From: Ascaris suum
Lineage: Eukaryota > Nematoda > Chromadorea > Rhabditida > Ascarididae
Direction: 5' to 3'
Length of the DNA: 64,000 nucleotides
NCBI GenBank assembly: GCA_013433145.1
Contig: CM024189.1
Location: 4,044,001-4,108,000, forward strand
The number at the start of each line of letters is the position of its first letter. Within the stretch, counting starts at the first letter, position 1. The translations under genes were made by a program, and so were the position numbers. The notes under the pieces were generated by a model, which saw only the letters and a list, made by a program, of their open reading frames with translations, had not been told where the DNA came from and did not search any database. Below, piece after piece: positions 63,501 to 64,000 of the stretch.

Positions 63501-64000
63501 ATAAACCGAGAACACGGCTATTTTTGTGTCGATTATGCGTCCTTCCTTGTTTATTACGTTTGTTATTTAATTTCTTTTTATGAATGTCAGCAATAATCCC
63601 TTCTTGGTTGTATTTTTGTGAATGCGAGCGTTTCAGAAGCCATGTTGATTTGAGTCATCAAATTCTCGGCTCCATCCTGAACAGCGACTTATTATGGATT
63701 TTCTGAGCTTATGCTTGTTCGCGTAAAACAACTGAAAAATGGAATAGCATCTCTTCACATATTTCCACCGAGCTAAGCTGCACTCATTGTCGTCCCCCTC
63801 CTTGTCCCTCCTCTCACAGATCTTCGAATTAACGTGCCTCTGGAATAGCACATAATTAATCGCACTTATGCAGTGTTAAATGCTGAAGAAATATTTCAAA
63901 GTTTCAAAGCAAAATTTCAGTAAAAGTTTCTCGCAAACTATAAAAAGCGCAGATTCTGGCAGAATGCCACCTTGTTGATCCGGTTTGTGAATATTTGGTC
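63501..64000. other. Right window edge, no gene seen
   Basis: This is AT-rich sequence following the LINE remnant. No exon or RNA gene is supported; part could be the 3' continuation of the decayed element. Confidence 0.4.

Overview
This window looks like nematode nuclear DNA. It is AT-rich and gene-sparse. Short exons (about 30-260 nt) are separated by introns of tens of bases to about 2.5 kb that start with GT and usually end in TTTCAG-like acceptors. One gene is a cuticlin-type ZP-domain protein, a family typical of nematode cuticles. The long introns and (TA)n tracts would suit a strongylid/hookworm-like worm, but that placement is inference. No rRNA, tRNA, CRISPR or bacterial-style operon was seen.

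Layout, left to right. 1-9.96 kb has no gene I can support, only low-complexity tracts, a 57-bp tandem duplication and a possible small inverted-repeat element. 9.96-15.04 kb (+) is a ZP-domain, cuticlin-like membrane protein assembled from nine exons; its signal-peptide exon was not found. 19.54-31.55 kb (+) is a secreted protein with two MAM domains, joined by a very long cysteine-free linker that comes mostly from one 1.7-kb exon. 35.40-48.32 kb (+) is a neprilysin-like M13 zinc metallopeptidase of 18 exons, with a signal peptide and all catalytic motifs. 50.75-59.81 kb (-) is a complete CLPTM1 homologue of 13 exons, about 610 aa, convergent with the peptidase gene. 61.87-63.5 kb (+) is a decayed non-LTR retrotransposon with endonuclease and reverse-transcriptase remnants.

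The exon models were built by hand from the sequence. Splice phases close at every junction of the MAM and CLPTM1 genes, and at every junction but one in the M13 gene (43.2/44.1 kb, discussed below). Three genes encode secreted or cell-surface proteins and the fourth a multipass membrane protein, but nothing shows that they form one pathway or are co-regulated. I see no clear new biological system. The most unusual items are the two-MAM protein with its giant linker exon, a duplicated 128-bp cassette at the 3' end of the ZP gene that may supply an alternative C-terminus, a near-identical direct repeat flanking one CLPTM1 exon, and the anomalous M13 exon junction.
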